Shown piece after piece: positions 41,058-50,596 of a stretch of DNA of 64,000 nt (positions within the stretch are counted from its first letter, which is position 1; the number at the start of each line of letters is the position of its first letter). The notes below the pieces were generated by a model that was not told the origin of the DNA, did no database searches, and worked only from the letters and a program-made list of their open reading frames with translations. The DNA comes from Actinophytocola gossypii (GTDB lineage: Bacteria > Actinomycetota > Actinomycetes > Mycobacteriales > Pseudonocardiaceae), in NCBI RefSeq assembly GCF_025165815.1, contig NZ_JAFFZE010000019.1, forward strand, positions 62,001-126,000, written 5' to 3'. Both the position numbers and the translations under genes were made by a program.

Positions 41058-42365
41058 GTGAACACCGCCGCGCCCGTCGACTCGGCCCATCACTCGCGGA
41101 TCGGGCCGCGGCGCCTGCTCGCGATCGCCGGGTTCCGCCGTCTGCTGCTGTCCCGGTTCGCCTCCCAGTGGGGCGACGGGTTGTTCCAGACCGGGCTCGC
41201 CGGCGCCGTCGTGTTCAACCCGGAGCGTGCGGTCAGCCCGCAGGAGATCGCCGCCGGGTTCGTCGTGCTGCTGTTGCCGTACTCGCTGGTCGGACCGTTC
41301 GCCGGTGCTCTGCTGGACCGCTGGGACCGGCGCCGGGTACTGGTCGGGGCGAACCTGCTGCGCGGCACGCTCGTCGTGGTCTCCGCCGTGTGCGTGGCGA
41401 CCGGGGTGGAGGGGCTGCCGCTGCTGATGCTGGCCCTGGTCGTGGTCGGCATCAGCCGGTTCGTCGGGGCCGGGTTGTCGGCCGCGCTGCCGCACGTGGT
41501 GCCGGTCCGCAACCTGGTCGAGGCGAACGCGCTCGCGGTCACCCTCGGCGCGGTCGTGTCCGTCATCGGCGCGGGCTGCGCGGTCGGGCTGCGCTCGCTG
41601 TTCGGGGAGGACAACGCCGGCTCCGGGATCACCACCGCGGTGGCCGTGATCGGCTCGGTGCTGGCCGCCGGGATCGCCGTGCGGTTCGCCCGCGGCGCGC
41701 TCGGGCCGGACGAGGTCGACGAGCCCGACACGGCGATGGCGGCGGTGGCCAACGGGCTGTTCGACGGCGGCCGGGTCGCGCTGCGCACGCCGAGCGTGGC
41801 CGCCGGGTTCTGCGCGCTGCTCGCGCACCGCGCGTCGTTCGGCATCTCGCTGCTGCTCACCGTGCTGCTGATGCGCTTCAGCTTCGACGACTTCGGGCCG
41901 ATCGAGGCCGGGCTGCCCGGGCTCGGCGTGCTGCTCGGCTTCGGCGCGGCCGGGATCTTCGTCGCCGGGGTCACCACCGCCCGGCTGGTGACCAGGATCG
42001 GGCGGAAGCGGGCGGTGCTGGCCAGCCTCGCCACCGCCGCGGTCGCGCAGCTCGGGCTGGGGCTGCCGATGGTCATGCCGACCGTGCTGATCGCCGCGTT
42101 CGTGATCGCCTACGCCGGGCAGGTGGTCAAGCTGTGCGTGGACGCCGCCGTGCAGCGCGACATCGGCGACGAGACCAGGGGCCGGGTGTTCGCCCTCTAC
42201 GACATGCTGTTCAACATCACCCAGGTGCTCGCGGTCGGCGTCGCCGCGGCGGTCATCCCGGCCGACGGCCGGTCACCGGCGCTGATCGTGGCCGCGACCG
42301 CGGTCTACCTGGTCGGGATGGTCGGGTTCGAGCTGGTCACCCGTCGGCGGACTCGTCCGGCGTGA
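41058..42365 (+). CDS. MFS transporter
   Basis: 435 residues, about 12 membrane helices. After the first helix comes LLLPYSLVGPFAGALLDRWDRRRVLVGANLLRG, the major facilitator loop 2-3 signature (G-x-LLDRWDRRR). The family is a putative drug or metabolite exporter; substrate unknown. GTG start (VNTAAPVDSAHHS). The 3' end overlaps the converging cca gene by 29 bases. Positional homologue of Rv0037c next to YqgE. A 19-bp hairpin lies in its leader. Confidence 0.85.
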   Translation: MNTAAPVDSAHHSRIGPRRLLAIAGFRRLLLSRFASQWGDGLFQTGLAGAVVFNPERAVSPQEIAAGFVVLLLPYSLVGPFAGALLDRWDRRRVLVGANLLRGTLVVVSAVCVATGVEGLPLLMLALVVVGISRFVGAGLSAALPHVVPVRNLVEANALAVTLGAVVSVIGAGCAVGLRSLFGEDNAGSGITTAVAVIGSVLAAGIAVRFARGALGPDEVDEPDTAMAAVANGLFDGGRVALRTPSVAAGFCALLAHRASFGISLLLTVLLMRFSFDDFGPIEAGLPGLGVLLGFGAAGIFVAGVTTARLVTRIGRKRAVLASLATAAVAQLGLGLPMVMPTVLIAAFVIAYAGQVVKLCVDAAVQRDIGDETRGRVFALYDMLFNITQVLAVGVAAAVIPADGRSPALIVAATAVYLVGMVGFELVTRRRTRPA

Positions 42366-43779
42366 TGCCCTGCTCGGCCGCCCAGCGGCGCAGCTCGGCG
42401 ACCGCGTCGTCGTACTCCAGCGGGCCGCGGTCCAGGCGCAGGTCCTTGAGGAACCGCCACGCCTTGCCCACCAGCGGGCCCGGCGGCAGGCCGAGCAGCC
42501 GCATGATCTCGTTGCCGTCCAGGTCCGGCCGCACCCTGGCCAGGTCCTCCTCGGCGGCGATCCGCGCGATCCGCTCCTCGAGGCCGTCGTAGGTGCGCTG
42601 CAGCGCGGCGGCCTTGCGCTTGTTCCTGGTCGTGCAGTCGGCCCGCACCAGCTTGTGCAGCCGGGGCAGCAGCTCGCCGGCGTCGGTGACGTAGCGGCGC
42701 ACCGCCGAGTCGGTCCACTCGCCCTTGCCGTACCCGTGGAACCGCAGGTGCAGGTACACGAGCTGGGCGACGTCCTCGATCACGTCCTTCGGGTACCGCA
42801 ACGCGCGCAAACGCTTGCGGGCCATCTTGGCGCCGACCACCTCGTGGTGGTGGAAGCTCACCCCGCCACCGGGGATGTGCCGGCGGGTCGGCGGCTTGCC
42901 GATGTCGTGCAGCAGCGCGGCCAGACGCAGCACCAGGTCCGGCGAGTTCTCCGGCTCCTCCAGGTCGATCGCCTGGTCGAGCACCACCAGCGAGTGCTGG
43001 TAGACGTCCTTGTGCTGGTGGTGCTCGTCGATCTCCAGCCGCATCGCCGGCACCTCGGGCAGCACGTGCTCGGCCAGGCCGGTGTCGACCATCAGCTCCA
43101 CGCCCCGGCGCGGGAACCGGCCGCACAGCAGCTTCGACAGCTCCGCCTGGATCCGCTCGGCGGTGATCCTGGTCAGCTCGTCGCGCATCTCCCGGATCGC
43201 GTCCAGCACCCGGGGCTCCGGCACGAACCCGAGCTGGCTGACGAACCGGACCGCGCGCATCATCCGCAGCGGGTCGTCGGCGAACGACTCCTGCGGGGTG
43301 GCCGGGGTGTCCAACCGCCGCCTGGCCAGGGCTGCCATCCCGTCGTGCGGGTCGACGAACCTCCGGCGCAGCAGGTCCACGGCCATCGCGTTGACCGTGA
43401 AGTCCCGCCGCACCAGGTCGGCCTCGATCGAGTCGCCGAAGCGGACCTCCGGGTTGCGGCTCTGCCGGTCGTAGGTGTCCGCGCGGAACGTGGTGATCTC
43501 GAGGTCGGTGCCCCGGCGGCGGGCGCCGATCGTGCCGAACGCGATCCCGGTCTCCCAGACCGCGTCCGCCCAGCCGTCGACCAGCTCGCGCACCCGCTCC
43601 GGGCGGGCGTCGGTGGCGAAGTCCAGATCGCTGCCCAGCCGGCCGAGCAGCGCGTCCCGGACACTGCCGCCGACCAGGTACAGCTGGTGCCCGGCCTCGG
43701 CGAACCGCTCGGCGAGCTCGTCCGCCGCCGGGAAACTCAGACGTTCGAGCGCCGCGCCGGGTTGGGTCAGGTTGGACAC
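42337..43779 (-). CDS. cca: CCA tRNA nucleotidyltransferase
   Basis: A 480-residue class II nucleotidyltransferase that adds or repairs the 3' CCA of tRNAs. Catalytic motif [24 protein letters not shown] (GG-x-VRD and D-x-D), then [11 protein letters not shown], the [14 protein letters not shown] motif D, and an HD domain ([31 protein letters not shown]). The HD domain suggests extra phosphohydrolase activity as in other actinobacterial PcnA/Cca proteins. I take the GTG at 43777-43779 ([14 protein letters not shown]); the ribosome site is weak. Divergent from the NUDIX gene. Confidence 0.94.
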   Translation of the reverse strand: MSNLTQPGAALERLSFPAADELAERFAEAGHQLYLVGGSVRDALLGRLGSDLDFATDARPERVRELVDGWADAVWETGIAFGTIGARRRGTDLEITTFRADTYDRQSRNPEVRFGDSIEADLVRRDFTVNAMAVDLLRRRFVDPHDGMAALARRRLDTPATPQESFADDPLRMMRAVRFVSQLGFVPEPRVLDAIREMRDELTRITAERIQAELSKLLCGRFPRRGVELMVDTGLAEHVLPEVPAMRLEIDEHHQHKDVYQHSLVVLDQAIDLEEPENSPDLVLRLAALLHDIGKPPTRRHIPGGGVSFHHHEVVGAKMARKRLRALRYPKDVIEDVAQLVYLHLRFHGYGKGEWTDSAVRRYVTDAGELLPRLHKLVRADCTTRNKRKAAALQRTYDGLEERIARIAAEEDLARVRPDLDGNEIMRLLGLPPGPLVGKAWRFLKDLRLDRGPLEYDDAVAELRRWAAEQGITPDESADG

Positions 43780-43859
43780 GGGGTGCGAGGGTAACTGGCG
43801 GCGCCGCGACCAGGCCAACCACCGACCCGGCCGACCTGCGGCGCACTACGATCGCGTGC

Positions 43860-44438
43860 ATGCCCTCGTCGTCCGGCCGGCCTCGGGGCGCCCGTGCTGG
43901 GCGCCGCGGCCGTCGGCGTGGCCAGCGCCAGAAGCAGCGGATGACCTCGGTGGACGAGACCTCGGCGGGCGGCGTGGTGGTCAACACCGAGCGGGACCGG
44001 GTGGTGCTGATCGGGCGCCTCGACCGGCGCGGCCGGCTGCTGTGGTCGCTGCCGAAGGGGCACATCGAGGAGGGCGAGACGCCGGAGCAGACCGCGGTGC
44101 GGGAGGTCACCGAGGAGACCGGCATCCTGGGCGAGATAATTCGCCCGCTCGGCACCATCGACTACTGGTTCGTCGCCGACCGCCGCCGGATCCACAAGAC
44201 CGTGCACCACTTCGTGATGACGGAGCGCGGCGGCGAGCTCAGCGACGAGGACATCGAGGTGACCGAGGTCGCCTGGGTACCCCTGGACGAGCTGGAGGAG
44301 CGGCTTGCCTACGCCGACGAGCGCCGGCTGGTGCTGCGCGCGCTCGAGTTGCTGGAGCTGCGCCCGACTGGAGACGACAGCGGCGGTACGAGCGACGGCG
44401 CACCGCGCGACCTGCCGGCCGGTGCGGACGGAGGCTGA
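43860..44438 (+). CDS. NUDIX hydrolase
   Basis: 192 residues. The NUDIX box [23 protein letters not shown] is perfect (G-x5-E-x7-REU-x-EE-x-GU), so Mg-dependent pyrophosphohydrolase activity is expected; substrates unknown. An Arg/Gly-rich basic N-terminus ([21 protein letters not shown], residues 7-27) precedes the fold, suggesting RNA or membrane contact; translation may instead start at ATG 43941 ([11 protein letters not shown]). The position beside cca and DUF6049-murJ is conserved in actinobacteria. DUF6049 follows after six bases. Confidence 0.92.
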   Translation: MPSSSGRPRGARAGRRGRRRGQRQKQRMTSVDETSAGGVVVNTERDRVVLIGRLDRRGRLLWSLPKGHIEEGETPEQTAVREVTEETGILGEIIRPLGTIDYWFVADRRRIHKTVHHFVMTERGGELSDEDIEVTEVAWVPLDELEERLAYADERRLVLRALELLELRPTGDDSGGTSDGAPRDLPAGADGG

Positions 44439-44444
44439 TCCGGC

Positions 44445-46649
44445 ATGACGTTCCCGCGTACCGCGGGCGGGCTGCTGGCCACCGCGCTGCTCCTGCTGGC
44501 CCCGGTGGCACCCGCTGCCGCCAACCCGATCGGCGACCAGGTGCCCCCGAGCGGCGGCGAGAAGCTGCTGCGGCTCGAGGTCACGACGATGTCCCCCCGG
44601 GTGATCACCGCCGACACCACCCGGCTCACCGTCACCGGCCGCGTCACCAACGTCGGCGACCGCGCGGTCGACGACGTGGAGGCCAAGGTCCAGCGGGGCG
44701 AGCCGCTGGAGCGCGACGCCGACCTGCAAGAGCTCGCCGACCACGCCACCGACTCGGCCACCTCCCCGTTCGTCGAGGTCGCCGACACGCTCGAGCCGGG
44801 CGACTCCGCCGAGCTGACCGTCACCGCGAACGTGCGCGGCACCGAGCAGTCGCTCGCGCTGAACTCGCCCGGCGTCTACCCGCTGCTGGTCAACGTGAAC
44901 GGCAGGCCGGACTACGGCGGACAGGCCAGGCTCGCGGCCGTGTCGATCCCGCTGCCGGTGCTGTCCATCCCCGGCGGCGGCACCGCGTCCCCGGAGGCTG
45001 AGCTGCCCGGCGTGTCGATCGTCTGGCCGATCCTCGGCACCCAGCCCCGCCGGCTGCCCACCACCGACGGCTCCACCGTGCTCACCGACGACGCGCTCGC
45101 CGACGCGCTGGCCCCGGACGGGCGGCTGTTCGGCCTGGTCAACTCGGTCGCCGAGGCCACGGCCGGCAACGGCACGCTGCTCAACTCGCTGTGCTTCGCC
45201 ATCGACCCGGACCTGCTGCGCACGGTGTCCGACATGACCGGCGGCTACCAGGTGCGGACCGAGACCGGGCGGCTCGTGCCCGGCGAGGGCGCGAACGCCG
45301 CGTCCGACTGGCTGACCAGGCTGTCCGACCTGACCCGCGGCCGGTGCGTGTTCGCCGTGCCCTACGCCGACGCCGACCTGGCCGCGCTGTCCCGCTCCGG
45401 TGCCGTCGAGCTCGCCCAGCTCTCCGCCGGCTCGTCGGTCGTGGCCGACGTGCTGGCCCCGGTGCAGCCGGTGTCCGAGCTGTTCTGGCCGGCCGGGGGC
45501 TCGTTCGACCAGCGCACCCTGGTCGACCTCGCCACCGTCGGCCCCACCACCGTGCTGGCCGACCCGGCGCACCTGCAGGGGGTCACCGGGCGGGCGCCGT
45601 ACGCGGTCACCGGCACCACGACCACCCACCCGGTGCGCGCGCTGCCGGTCGACCCGCTGGTGTCGAACGCGCTGGACGTCGGCCGGGGCGGACCCGGCGT
45701 CGACCGGTCGCTGCAGAACGGGCTCGCCGCGCTCGCGTTCCGCACGCTGTTCGACGGGCGGCCGGGCGGCGAGGTGCTGGTCACGCCACCCCGCAGGTGG
45801 ATGGCGTCGGCCACCGAGCTGCGCGGGTACCTCGACTTCGCGCAGCGGCTGTTCGACGGCGGCTACGCGGAGCCCCGCTCGCTGGCCGGCACGGTGTCCG
45901 GGCCGAACCGGGGGACCGTCGGCGGGCTCGCCTACACCCCCCGGGACAGCGCCCAGGAGATCCCGGCCTCGATCACCGCCGACGTGGCGCGCATCAACCA
46001 GGTCAAACGCGACCTGCTGGACGCCATGAACGACGACAACACCAACGACGTCGACCCGAACACGCTGCTCTCGCCGCTGCAGTACGGCCTGCTGCGCGGC
46101 ACGTCGACCGCGTGGCGCGGCTCGCACCGCAAGGCCGCGGCCCTGGTGGCGGAGGTCGACGAGCAGCTGGAGGCGCTGTGCGACCAGGTCGTCATCAACG
46201 ACCCGCAGCAGCCGCTGACGCTCGCCTCCGGGGACAGCCCGATCCCGGTCACCCTGTCCAACGGGCTGCCGGTGAGCATCGAGGTGCGGGTCCGGCTCGC
46301 GGCTCAGCCGGGACTCACCCCGCAGCCGTTCCAGGACGTGCTGCTGCCGCCGCAGTCCGCGCGCACCGTGCTCCCGCAGGCCGAGGCGAGCCGCGCCGGC
46401 CGGTTCAAGGTCGACGTGTCGCTGTCCACCCCGGGCGGCACCCAGCTCGGCAGCACCGAGCAGCTCGAGGTGAGCTCCAGCTCCTACGGCGTCATCACGA
46501 TCGCGCTCACCGGTACGGCGGGCGGGATCCTGATCGTGCTGGTGGCGTTCCGGATCTTCCGGCGGGTGCGCGCGGCGCGGGCGGGCGAGGCCGTCGACCC
46601 GACCGGGCCGGAGCCGATCGTGGAGGACGGGGACCGCGTTGACCCGTAG
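44445..46649 (+). CDS. DUF6049 family secreted membrane protein
   Basis: 734 residues. Sec signal peptide (GGLLATALLLLAPVAPAAANP) at the N-terminus, a long extracytoplasmic region with immunoglobulin-like N-terminal strands (RVITADTTRLTVTGRVTNVGDRAVDDVEAKVQ), a central region, and a C-terminal membrane helix (VITIALTGTAGGILIVLVAFRIF) with a basic tail. ATG start with GGAGG. This family sits directly before murJ throughout actinobacteria (Rv3909 position), implying a role in cell-wall assembly; the function is unknown. The stop overlaps the murJ start by 11 bases. Confidence 0.88.
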   Translation: MTFPRTAGGLLATALLLLAPVAPAAANPIGDQVPPSGGEKLLRLEVTTMSPRVITADTTRLTVTGRVTNVGDRAVDDVEAKVQRGEPLERDADLQELADHATDSATSPFVEVADTLEPGDSAELTVTANVRGTEQSLALNSPGVYPLLVNVNGRPDYGGQARLAAVSIPLPVLSIPGGGTASPEAELPGVSIVWPILGTQPRRLPTTDGSTVLTDDALADALAPDGRLFGLVNSVAEATAGNGTLLNSLCFAIDPDLLRTVSDMTGGYQVRTETGRLVPGEGANAASDWLTRLSDLTRGRCVFAVPYADADLAALSRSGAVELAQLSAGSSVVADVLAPVQPVSELFWPAGGSFDQRTLVDLATVGPTTVLADPAHLQGVTGRAPYAVTGTTTTHPVRALPVDPLVSNALDVGRGGPGVDRSLQNGLAALAFRTLFDGRPGGEVLVTPPRRWMASATELRGYLDFAQRLFDGGYAEPRSLAGTVSGPNRGTVGGLAYTPRDSAQEIPASITADVARINQVKRDLLDAMNDDNTNDVDPNTLLSPLQYGLLRGTSTAWRGSHRKAAALVAEVDEQLEALCDQVVINDPQQPLTLASGDSPIPVTLSNGLPVSIEVRVRLAAQPGLTPQPFQDVLLPPQSARTVLPQAEASRAGRFKVDVSLSTPGGTQLGSTEQLEVSSSSYGVITIALTGTAGGILIVLVAFRIFRRVRAARAGEAVDPTGPEPIVEDGDRVDP

Positions 46650-48267
46650 CAAGGGCACCGAGACGGCCCAACCGTCGCTGGCCAAGGCCAGCGGGTCGAT
46701 GGCGATCGCCACCCTGGTCAGCCGGATCACCGGGTTCGCCTGGAAGGTCATGCTGGCCTGGGCGGCCAGCATCGGCGTGGTCAACGACTCGTTCACCGTC
46801 GCCAACACACTGCCCAACATCGTCTACGAGCTGCTGTTCGGCGGCGTGCTCGCCAGCGTGGTGATCCCGCTGCTGGTCCGCGCCCAGGACGACCGGGACG
46901 GCGGCCTGGCCTACACCCAGCGCCTGATCACCATGGCGATGACGCTGCTGGCGATCGGCACGGCGGTCGCGGTGGCGCTGGCCCCGCTGTTCACCCGGCT
47001 CTACATGGACGGCTCGACCGGCAACGCCAATCCGGAGCTGGCGACCGCGTTCGCCTACCTGCTGCTGCCGGAGATCCTGTTCTACGGGCTGTTCGCGATC
47101 CTGTCCGCGGTGCTGCAGGCCAAGCACGTGTTCGGGCCGCCGGCGTGGGCGCCGGTGATGAACAACCTGATCGTGATGGCCACCATCGGGGTGTACGCGC
47201 TGCTGCCGGGCGAGATCTCGCTCAACCCGGTCCGGATGGGCGACGCGAAGCTGCTCACCCTCGGCATCGGGGTCACCCTCGGCATCGCGGTGCAGGCGCT
47301 GGTGCTGGTGCCGGCGCTGCGCCGGATCGGCTTCCGGTTCCGCTGGAACTGGGGGCTCGACGAGCGGTTCCGCGAGTTCGGCGGGCTCGCGCTGTGGATC
47401 GTCGGCTACGTGGCGATCAGCCAGGTCGGCATGGTGTTCACCACCCGGGTGCTGACCTCGGAGGCCCCCGGCGGCGCGGCGATCTACGCCAACGCCTGGC
47501 TGCTGTTCCAGCTGCCCTACGGGGTGATCGGGGTGTCGCTGCTGACCGCGATCATGCCCCGGCTCTCCCGCGCGGCGGCCGACGGCGACACCGACCGGCT
47601 GATCGGCGACCTGTCGCTGGCCAGCCGGCTGTCCACGGTGCTGCTGGTGCCGCTGTCGGCGATCCTCACCGTCGCCGGCTCGGCCATCGGCGTCGCGTTG
47701 TTCGGCTACGGCAACGCCGACGTCGAGGACGCCCGGCGGCTCGGCGACGCGCTGGCGTTCTCCGCGTTCGGGATCCTCCCGTACGCGCTGGTCATGCTCC
47801 AGCTGCGGGTGTTCTACGCGATGAAGGACGCGCGCACCCCCACGCTGATCATGGTCGTGATGACCGTGGTGAAGATCCCGATGCTGTACCTGTGCGCGGG
47901 CTACCTGCGCCCGAACGACGTGGTGATCGGCGTGCTGCTGGTCAACTCGCTGACGTTCGTGGTCGGCGCGGTGCTCGGCCAGATGTGGCTGTGGGTGCGG
48001 CTCGGCCGGCTGCAGAGCATGCGGGTGGTGCGGGTGATCGCGCAGACCGTGGCCGCCGGCGCCGGGGGCGCGTTGGTGGCGTTCGGCGTGAGCCTGCTGA
48101 TCGACCTGGTGCTCGGCTCGGCCGGCCCGACGCTGGTCGCCTGGATCGAGGTCGTGGTCCTGTCGCTGGTCACCGGGGTGGTGGCGTTCGCCCTACTGGT
48201 CGCGTTCAAGGTGCCCGAACTCGAGCCGGCCAGGCAACGAATCACCCGGTTGGTACGTCGAGGGTAG
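46639..48267 (+). CDS. murJ: Lipid II flippase MurJ
   Basis: A 542-residue MOP-superfamily transporter moving lipid II across the membrane. Fourteen membrane helices; N-terminal ATLVSRITGFAWKVMLAWAASIGVVNDSFTVANTLPNIVYELLFGGVLASVVIPLLVR carries the conserved Arg and Asp of MurJ. TTG start at 46639 within the preceding gene's end, so translation is coupled. In mycobacteria the same protein is fused to an intracellular pseudokinase domain and an extracellular domain; here it ends after the last helix (VPELEPARQRITRLVRRG) and the pseudokinase is the next gene. Confidence 0.95.
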   Translation: MTRSKGTETAQPSLAKASGSMAIATLVSRITGFAWKVMLAWAASIGVVNDSFTVANTLPNIVYELLFGGVLASVVIPLLVRAQDDRDGGLAYTQRLITMAMTLLAIGTAVAVALAPLFTRLYMDGSTGNANPELATAFAYLLLPEILFYGLFAILSAVLQAKHVFGPPAWAPVMNNLIVMATIGVYALLPGEISLNPVRMGDAKLLTLGIGVTLGIAVQALVLVPALRRIGFRFRWNWGLDERFREFGGLALWIVGYVAISQVGMVFTTRVLTSEAPGGAAIYANAWLLFQLPYGVIGVSLLTAIMPRLSRAAADGDTDRLIGDLSLASRLSTVLLVPLSAILTVAGSAIGVALFGYGNADVEDARRLGDALAFSAFGILPYALVMLQLRVFYAMKDARTPTLIMVVMTVVKIPMLYLCAGYLRPNDVVIGVLLVNSLTFVVGAVLGQMWLWVRLGRLQSMRVVRVIAQTVAAGAGGALVAFGVSLLIDLVLGSAGPTLVAWIEVVVLSLVTGVVAFALLVAFKVPELEPARQRITRLVRRG

Positions 48268-48342
48268 GGAAGAACGGCGAGAAGAACCCCCCGGGTTCAC
48301 GTACGCTCGTTCTGATCGGCCGAACAAGCGTCAGAGAGTGCT

Positions 48343-49911
48343 GTGACCACGAGGCGAACCGAGTCCCTGACGGGCGAACTGGAACCCGGCGGCGGCTCCG
48401 GGGAACAGTTCCTGCTGCCCGGAGCCGTGATCGGGGACGGCCGCTACCGCCTGTTGGCCCAGTTCGGCGTGGACGAGCGGGCCCGCGCCCACCTGTGGCG
48501 TGCCCGCGACGGACAGCTGCGCCGCGACGTCGCGCTCACCGTCCTGGTCGGCCGGCCGGAGGACACCCGGCGGGCGCAGGACGCGCGCCGCACGCTGGAA
48601 CGGGCCGCGCACGCCGCCCGGTTCACCCATCCGGGGATGGCCCGGGTACTCGACGTGCTCAGCCTGGGCAACGGCGTCACCGCCGGTGAGGGCCTGCTCG
48701 GCATCGTGGTCGCCGACTGGTCGGCCGGCACCGACCTGGTCGACCTGATCGCCGAGCACCCGCTGCCGGCCGCGACCGCCGCCCGGCTGCTCGAGCCGCT
48801 GGCCGCCGCGGTCGAGCGCGCGCACGTCGCCGGGATCGTGCTCGGCGTCGACCACCCGCTGCGGATCCGGGTCACCCCGGAGGGCACGCTGCGGCTCGCG
48901 TTCCCCGGTCCGCTGCCCGAGGCCGTGCCGCGCGACGACGTCAAGGGGCTCGGCGCGATCCTCTACCTGCTGCTCACCGGCCGCTGGCCGCTGCCAGGCG
49001 GGCCGGCCGCGGTGCCGGCCGCGCCGATCGCCCCGGACGGCACCATCGTGCCGCCGGAGTCGCTGCACACCCACGTGCCGCACGAGCTGTCCGCGGTGGC
49101 GCTGCGCAGCCTGGAGGACACCTCCATCGGCGGCATCCGGACCAGCGCGACCCTGCTGACCGTGCTCGACCAGGCGGTGGAGTCCGCCGAACAGACCGAG
49201 TTCCTGCGTCCCGTGGTGCCCGGCACCGAGGACGACGACGGACCGGTGTGGACCACGAGACCGCCGGTGCGGGACAAGGCCCGCCGGCGCAAGCTCGCGG
49301 TCGGCGTGACCGCGCTGGCCGTCGCCACGGTCGGGGTGCTCGCCTGGCTGGGCATGATGCTGATCGACTTCTTCGGCGACGACACCGGCAGCGACCGGGT
49401 GGTCCAGATCACGCCGACGCCGACCGAGCAGAACTCGGGTCAGAGCCAGGTCCAGCCGCCGTCACCGCCGCCCGCCGAGCCGGTGGCGCCGGCCGAGGTG
49501 GCCGAGTACAACCCCGAGGGCGCCGAGGACGACGAGGCCGACGCCGGCAACGTCACCGACGGCGATCCGGCCACGCTGTGGGAGACCGACAAGTACGAGC
49601 AGCCGTTCCCCGCGCTCAAGCCCGGCGTCGGGATCATCGCGACCTTCGACGAGGCGATCCGCTTCGCCTCGGTCGCCGTCGAGTCGCCCAGCCCCGGCAC
49701 CGTCGTGGAGATCCGCTCGGCGTCCTCACCCGAACCCGAGCTGGAGGAGACCACGGTGATCGCCTCCCAGGAGCTCGGCGAGGGCCGCACCGAGATCGAG
49801 CTGCCCGACGCCGAGCCGACCGAGTACCTGATCGTGTGGATCACCACACTGGGCGAGGGCAACGAGTCGGCGCTCGCCGAGCTGGAGTTCGTGCGGGCGG
49901 CACAGCAGTAG
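48343..49911 (+). CDS. Membrane pseudokinase (MurJ partner) with extracellular discoidin-like domain
   Basis: 522 residues. Residues 28-280 follow a serine/threonine kinase fold (VIGDGRYRLLAQFGVDERARAHLWRARDGQLRRDVALTVLVG ... AAAVERAHVAGIVLGVDHPLRIRVTPEGTLRLAFPG ... VKGLGAILYLLLTGRWPL) but the catalytic HRD and DFG motifs are replaced, so it is a pseudokinase. A membrane helix (KLAVGVTALAVATVGVLAWLGMML) near 330 is followed by a Pro-rich linker and a beta domain (NVTDGDPATLWETDKY ... YLIVWITTL) typical of F5/8-type carbohydrate binding. GTG start 75 bases after murJ. In mycobacteria this is part of MviN and recruits FhaA when phosphorylated. Confidence 0.88.
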   Translation: MTTRRTESLTGELEPGGGSGEQFLLPGAVIGDGRYRLLAQFGVDERARAHLWRARDGQLRRDVALTVLVGRPEDTRRAQDARRTLERAAHAARFTHPGMARVLDVLSLGNGVTAGEGLLGIVVADWSAGTDLVDLIAEHPLPAATAARLLEPLAAAVERAHVAGIVLGVDHPLRIRVTPEGTLRLAFPGPLPEAVPRDDVKGLGAILYLLLTGRWPLPGGPAAVPAAPIAPDGTIVPPESLHTHVPHELSAVALRSLEDTSIGGIRTSATLLTVLDQAVESAEQTEFLRPVVPGTEDDDGPVWTTRPPVRDKARRRKLAVGVTALAVATVGVLAWLGMMLIDFFGDDTGSDRVVQITPTPTEQNSGQSQVQPPSPPPAEPVAPAEVAEYNPEGAEDDEADAGNVTDGDPATLWETDKYEQPFPALKPGVGIIATFDEAIRFASVAVESPSPGTVVEIRSASSPEPELEETTVIASQELGEGRTEIELPDAEPTEYLIVWITTLGEGNESALAELEFVRAAQQ

Positions 49912-49969
49912 TGGACGTGTCAAGGCCCACACCTCCGATCGTGTCCCGGCCGCCCGATATCCTCTTCCG

Positions 49970-50596
49970 GTGACCACCGCCGCCAGCTCGGACGCCGATC
50001 TCATCGCGGCGCACGCAGCCGGTGACCCGCGTGCCTTCGCCGAGTTGGTGCGCCGTCACCGGGACCGGATGTGGGCCGTCGCCCTGCGCACGCTGCGCGA
50101 TCCGGAGGAGGCCTCCGACGCGCTGCAGGAGGCGTTCATCTCCGCGTTCCGCGCGGCCGCCTCGTTCCGGGCCGAGTCGCAGGTCACCACGTGGCTGCAC
50201 CGGATCGTGGTGAACGCCTGCCTCGACCGGGTGCGCCGCCGCCAGTCCCGGCCGACCGTGCCCCTACCGGAGACCGGACCGGGTGAGCCGGCGACCACCC
50301 GCGACTCGATGGCTGAGCGGGAGACCAGCCTCGTCGTGCGGAACGCGCTGAGCTCCCTGTCCGAGGACCAGCGGGTGCCGATCGTGCTGGTGGACGTGGA
50401 GGGCTACTCGGTCGCCGAGACCGCGAAGATGCTCGGCATCGCGGAGGGCACCGTGAAGAGCCGGTGCGCGCGCGGCCGGGCCAAGCTGGCCAAAGTTCTG
50501 GGTCATCTCCGGAACCCGGATGCAGATGCGAACGTCCCAGATGGCGCAGTTGAAGGGCGAGGTGTGCCGGTGAGGCGCCGCGGGGAGGGACGATGA
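49970..50596 (+). CDS. sigM: ECF RNA polymerase sigma factor SigM
   Basis: 208 residues: region 2 (DPRAFAELVRRHRDRMWAVALRTLRDPEEASDALQEAFISAFRAAASF) and region 4 (SSLSEDQRVPIVLVDVEGYSVAETAKMLGIAEGTVKSRCARGRAKLAKVL) of group 4 sigma factors, no region 3. GTG start. The order sigM - anti-sigma - trxB - trxA - cwlM next to the origin matches M. tuberculosis Rv3911-3915. The stop overlaps the anti-sigma start (ATGA). Confidence 0.93.
   Translation: MTTAASSDADLIAAHAAGDPRAFAELVRRHRDRMWAVALRTLRDPEEASDALQEAFISAFRAAASFRAESQVTTWLHRIVVNACLDRVRRRQSRPTVPLPETGPGEPATTRDSMAERETSLVVRNALSSLSEDQRVPIVLVDVEGYSVAETAKMLGIAEGTVKSRCARGRAKLAKVLGHLRNPDADANVPDGAVEGRGVPVRRRGEGR

Noticed and set aside
43767-46820. A ~1017-codon minus-strand open frame across the NUDIX and DUF6049 genes
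   Set aside because: Low-complexity Arg/Gln/His/Gly translation and it overlaps two well-supported genes on the other strand; GC-driven shadow.
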